From the NCBI GenBank assembly GCA_937894565.1, contig CALBHK010000285.1:1-5054 (forward strand): a DNA stretch of 5,054 bases, given 5' to 3'. Positions within the stretch are counted from its first letter, which is position 1, and the number at the start of each line of letters is the position of its first letter. A model generated the notes under the pieces. That model worked only from the letters and a program-made list of their open reading frames with translations, did not search any database and had not been told where the DNA came from. Made by a program: the position numbers and the translations under genes. Of the stretch, positions 5,016 through 5,054 are shown piece by piece. This DNA comes from an uncultured Chlamydiae bacterium. Its GTDB lineage: Bacteria; Chlamydiota; Chlamydiia; Chlamydiales; CALBHK01.

Positions 5016-5054
5016 AAAAGACATCCTAGTACGATCTATCGTGAGCTTAAAAGA
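5016..5054 (+). pseudogene. IS30-family transposase fragment, partial at both edges of view
   Basis: The 13 visible codons read 'KRHPSTIYRELKR', matching the helix-turn-helix of IS30-family transposases, which typically read 'RHPSTISRELKRN'. The 5' part is replaced by the IS21-type element at 5015 and the gene continues beyond the right edge. Its start codon and upstream end are not in the window, so this copy is probably inactive unless the missing part lies elsewhere. The identification rests on one short but characteristic motif. Confidence 0.65.

Noticed and set aside
1..5054. CRISPR array, tRNA/rRNA, toxin-antitoxin, defence or other new system
   Set aside because: I found no regularly spaced repeats, structural RNA signatures or gene pairs of those kinds; everything coding is either the efflux locus or IS genes.

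Overview
The window looks like Acinetobacter DNA. It is AT-rich with lysine- and asparagine-rich coding, it carries a 1180-bp IS that I recognise as ISAba1-like (IS4 family), and its one chromosomal-type locus resembles the TetR / outer-membrane-factor efflux operons common in that genus. This assignment rests on recognition, not on a search.

Layout. Positions 1-1208 (minus strand) hold two ordinary genes transcribed leftwards: a TetR-family regulator (513-1208, TTG start) and, 4 nt behind its stop, the first 169 codons of an outer-membrane efflux lipoprotein (NodT/OprM type) that runs off the left edge. The membrane-fusion and inner-membrane pump genes are probably beyond position 1. Only 71 bp of native upstream DNA (1209-1279) remain before an insertion-sequence pile-up that fills the rest of the window.

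The pile-up, left to right: (1) a complete ISAba1-like IS (1280-2459) with 16-bp ends and a transposase split by a -1 frameshift site; (2) about 40 bp of unassigned spacer; (3) a 21-bp stub that looks like the end of an IS5/IS903-type element (2500-2520); (4) a 5' fragment of an IS3-subgroup element (2521-3095) with a stop codon in orfA and a truncated orfB; (5) a complete IS21-family element (3096-5015, istA and istB on the minus strand); (6) the start of an IS30-type transposase fragment on the plus strand (5016 to the right edge). Neither of the two complete elements has a matching target duplication, so the stack was probably reshaped by recombination or deletion.

The main biological point is the orientation of the ISAba1-like element. 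Its left end faces the tetR-efflux genes in the same geometry in which ISAba1 is known to activate blaOXA and ampC genes. The outward promoter hexamers are visible inside the element. A second potential promoter straddles the junction, with its -35 in the IS terminal repeat and its -10 in the native flank at 17-bp spacing. The insertion may therefore have replaced native control of an efflux operon. Because the repressor-type gene comes first in the transcript, the net effect on efflux is not obvious. I see no RNA genes, CRISPR array, defence system or novel enzyme.
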